From positions 1 through 33,232 of the forward strand of contig UQXG01000005.1 of NCBI GenBank assembly GCA_900544945.1: a stretch of 33,232 nt of DNA, given 5' to 3'. The notes beneath the pieces are model-generated. The model was not told where the DNA came from. It did no database searches and worked only from the letters and a program-made list of their open reading frames with translations. How positions within the stretch are numbered: the first letter of the stretch is position 1; each line of letters opens with the position of its first letter. Shown here piece by piece: positions 31,829 to 33,232 of the stretch. The DNA comes from an uncultured Eubacteriales bacterium. Its GTDB lineage: Bacteria > Bacillota > Clostridia > Oscillospirales > Oscillospiraceae. The translations under genes were made by a program, and so were the position numbers.

Positions 31829-31989
31829 GGAATCTCTGATGAAATCGGCAAGAACTGGGAGCGAGAGTTTTTTCTCTAGCCGAAGGGTTCAAAAGCGGAG
31901 GAATACTTTGTGTATTGCCCACTTTTGAAGCCGCACGGATAGAGGAAAAGATCCGCTATCCAGCCGCAGACGATTTCATCAGAGTTTCC
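31829..31989 (+). mobile_element. Foldback MITE, copy 5
   Basis: This 161-bp copy has ends GGAATCTCTGATGAAATCG and CAGAGTTTCC. CTAG flanks it at 31825-31828 and again at 31991-31994 after one extra C. Central arms are GGGTTCAAAAGCGG and CCACTTTTGAAGCC, paired except for two positions. It belongs with copy 1 (TACTTTGTGTAT loop), while copies 2-4 share TACTGTATGTA. It separates ansA from the pyrophosphatase gene. Confidence 0.87.
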
Positions 31990-31990
31990 C

Positions 31991-32986
31991 CTAGGCAGTC
32001 ACTTCGCCTGCCAGATTCTTTTGAAAAAGGGCTCCGATTTCCGTCTGGCTCATGCCCTGACCAATGGCCCACATAAGCTTGGTCATGGCGGCCTCGCTGG
32101 TCATGTCCCGACCCTGGATGACCCCCAGCTCCAGAAGCTTGTTGCCCACCTGGTAAACCTCCAGATTCGCGCTGTCGTAGAGGCATTGGGTAGTCACCAC
32201 CACGCTGATGCCGTCCTCCACTGCCCGGCGGATGCCCCGCAGGCCTTTGTGGAGCACGTTTACCCCGCCCAGGCCGAAGGCCTCGATGACGATGCCCCGG
32301 TAGCCCATGGCTGCCAGCATTTCAAAAATCGAGGGATTCAGCCCCGGAGTCAGCTTCAGAAGGAACACATTCTGACTGATTTCCGGGCACAGTCGGGGTT
32401 CCCCGGTCTCCTTAGGCAGCACCTGAGAATCCACCACCAGGCCCAAGTTGCTGACCTGGGCGGCGTAGCGGGCATTGACGCTTTCAAAGGCGGAAAAGCC
32501 GGAGGCTCGCACCTTCACCGCCCGGCAGCCCAGCATTACCTTCCGGTCGAAGGCCAGGAACACGCCGGGATGACCGGCCGCCGCCATGGCAAAGGCCGTG
32601 CGCAGATTGTCCGGCCCGTCGGAAAGCATATCCGCCAGGGGCAGCTGAGAGCCGGTGAATACCACCGGCAGATCGATGCCCGGCAGCATGAAGGTCACGG
32701 CGGAGGCGGTATAGGCCATGGTGTCCGTGCCGTGGGAAACCACAATTCCGTCGTATCCGATCCGTTCCTCGAAAATATGTCGGGCCAGCAGCTGCCATTC
32801 CTCCGGGCGGATATTGGAGGAGTCCAGGCAAATCACGTCCTGCACCCTGATATCGTAATAGGTGCGCAGCTGGTTCAGCTCCCGCTCCATCACGTCCGAA
32901 CGCTGAGGCTCCAGGCCGTCCCCGCCGGGCAGGGAGGCAATGGTGCCGCCGGTGGTCAGCAGCAGGATTTTCTTCTTGGTGTCCAT
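31991..32986 (-). CDS. ansA: L-asparaginase, type I (cytoplasmic)
   Basis: This 331-residue amidohydrolase converts asparagine to aspartate and ammonia. The first active-site threonine lies in TTGGTIAS (11-18) and the second in HGTDTMAY (85-92). No signal peptide is present, which with the sequence style indicates the cytoplasmic type I enzyme. The C-terminal small domain ends with GQGMSQTEIGALFQ. The stop codon TAG is formed inside the 4-base target duplication of the adjacent repeat, so the present end of the protein lies at the insertion border. The ATG at 32986 follows AGGAAGGAGCCGGACT. It has its own promoter at 33016-33044. Confidence 0.93.
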   Translation of the reverse strand: MDTKKKILLLTTGGTIASLPGGDGLEPQRSDVMERELNQLRTYYDIRVQDVICLDSSNIRPEEWQLLARHIFEERIGYDGIVVSHGTDTMAYTASAVTFMLPGIDLPVVFTGSQLPLADMLSDGPDNLRTAFAMAAAGHPGVFLAFDRKVMLGCRAVKVRASGFSAFESVNARYAAQVSNLGLVVDSQVLPKETGEPRLCPEISQNVFLLKLTPGLNPSIFEMLAAMGYRGIVIEAFGLGGVNVLHKGLRGIRRAVEDGISVVVTTQCLYDSANLEVYQVGNKLLELGVIQGRDMTSEAAMTKLMWAIGQGMSQTEIGALFQKNLAGEVTA

Positions 32987-33015
32987 AGTCCGGCTCCTTC
33001 CTGGTTTATCCTTGT

Positions 33016-33044
33016 ATTATAGCCGAAAGCCGGAAAAATAGCAA
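33016..33044 (-). promoter_or_regulatory. Sigma-A promoter of ansA
   Basis: TTGCTA (33039-33044) and TATAAT (33016-33021) have a 17-base spacer on the minus strand. The leader should be about 22 nt. Confidence 0.75.
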
Positions 33045-33087
33045 GAAAAATCCAAGGGGGTCTTTCGTGGGCACACCAAAAAGAAAG

Positions 33088-33180
33088 ATGTCATTGCAAG
33101 GAGGCCATCGGCCGACGTGGCAATCCGTTTCCCTCGTCCCCCTTGGCTACCCCTTTGGGGGAGCTGGCGGCGAAGCCGAC
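33088..33180. repeat. CATTGCGA-family composite, third copy
   Basis: ATGTCATTGC and GTGGCAATCCGTTTCCC frame a GGCCATCGGCC hairpin at 33088-33130. CCCCCTTGGCTACCCC and GGGGGAGCTGGC follow, matching the outer part of the composite core. The rest of the core is missing. Confidence 0.65.
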
Positions 33181-33189
33181 TGATACTAT

Positions 33190-33221
33190 TTCCTGATTAA
33201 AATCTTAATTTTAATCAGGAA
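33190..33221. terminator. AT-rich hairpin at the window end
   Basis: TTCCTGATTAAAAT pairs perfectly over 14 bp with 33208-33221 around a CTTA loop. It resembles the hairpin at 59-89. It may terminate a gene beyond the window, or be a repeat. Confidence 0.35.
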
Positions 33222-33232
33222 GGCATCGCCTG

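Overview
The window reads as a chromosomal, mostly housekeeping stretch of a Gram-positive anaerobe of class Clostridia, most likely an Oscillospirales-type gut bacterium. The reasons are the GC-rich coding sequence, consensus sigma-A promoters and AGGAGG ribosome sites, a class 1B (PyrK/PyrD) dihydroorotate dehydrogenase, the DegV, DUF1836, RicT and YmfF/YmfH families, and several intergenic repeat families that I associate with gut Firmicutes. The placement is inference; no rRNA gene is present. I support 25 protein genes and one tRNA gene. Twenty-two protein genes and the tRNA lie on the minus strand; degV, prmA and the DUF4015 gene lie on the plus strand.

Layout: 1-2.3 kb holds garR, a possible structured RNA, tRNA-Leu(CAA) and a small two-TM protein. 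The region 2.5-11.5 kb is a de novo pyrimidine operon transcribed leftwards, pyrC-carB-pyrK-pyrD-pyrF-pyrE-pyrB. It has a consensus promoter overlapped by a 13-bp inverted repeat, and a leader that can form three mutually exclusive hairpins ending in an intrinsic terminator. carA is missing from the operon, and PyrB carries a C-terminal PyrI-type zinc module. The region 11.6-17.3 kb holds tcdA, murA, an RsmF-like rRNA methyltransferase and aspS. At 17.6-19.1 kb a DUF1836 gene and a degV gene diverge from facing consensus promoters. At 19.6-23.0 kb lie lgt and an overlapping pair of M16 peptidase-like genes. prmA and a membrane-anchored DUF4015 protein occupy 23.4-25.3 kb on the plus strand. 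A holB-ricT-LtaS-like operon fills 25.7-30.0 kb, and 30.2-33.0 kb holds a CBS/DRTGG-type Mn pyrophosphatase and a cytoplasmic asparaginase.

The accessory content lies between the genes. Five copies of a 161-bp foldback element (one with a 58-bp insertion) share GGAA...TTCC ends, have 4-bp TA-centred target duplications, and all point the same way. They look like non-autonomous elements mobilised by an IS5-type transposase, which is not in this window. The stem of their central hairpin differs between copies while pairing is largely kept. Two further repeat families are present: a TGTAGGGG...CCCCTACA family (three copies) and a CATTGCGA...TCGCAATG family that includes a 289-bp composite with perfect 19-bp terminal inverted repeats.

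The strongest leads are the PyrB zinc-module fusion, the pyrimidine operator and attenuator, the covarying foldback elements, and the hairpin cluster beside tRNA-Leu. I saw no defence system, prophage, CRISPR array or biosynthetic cluster.
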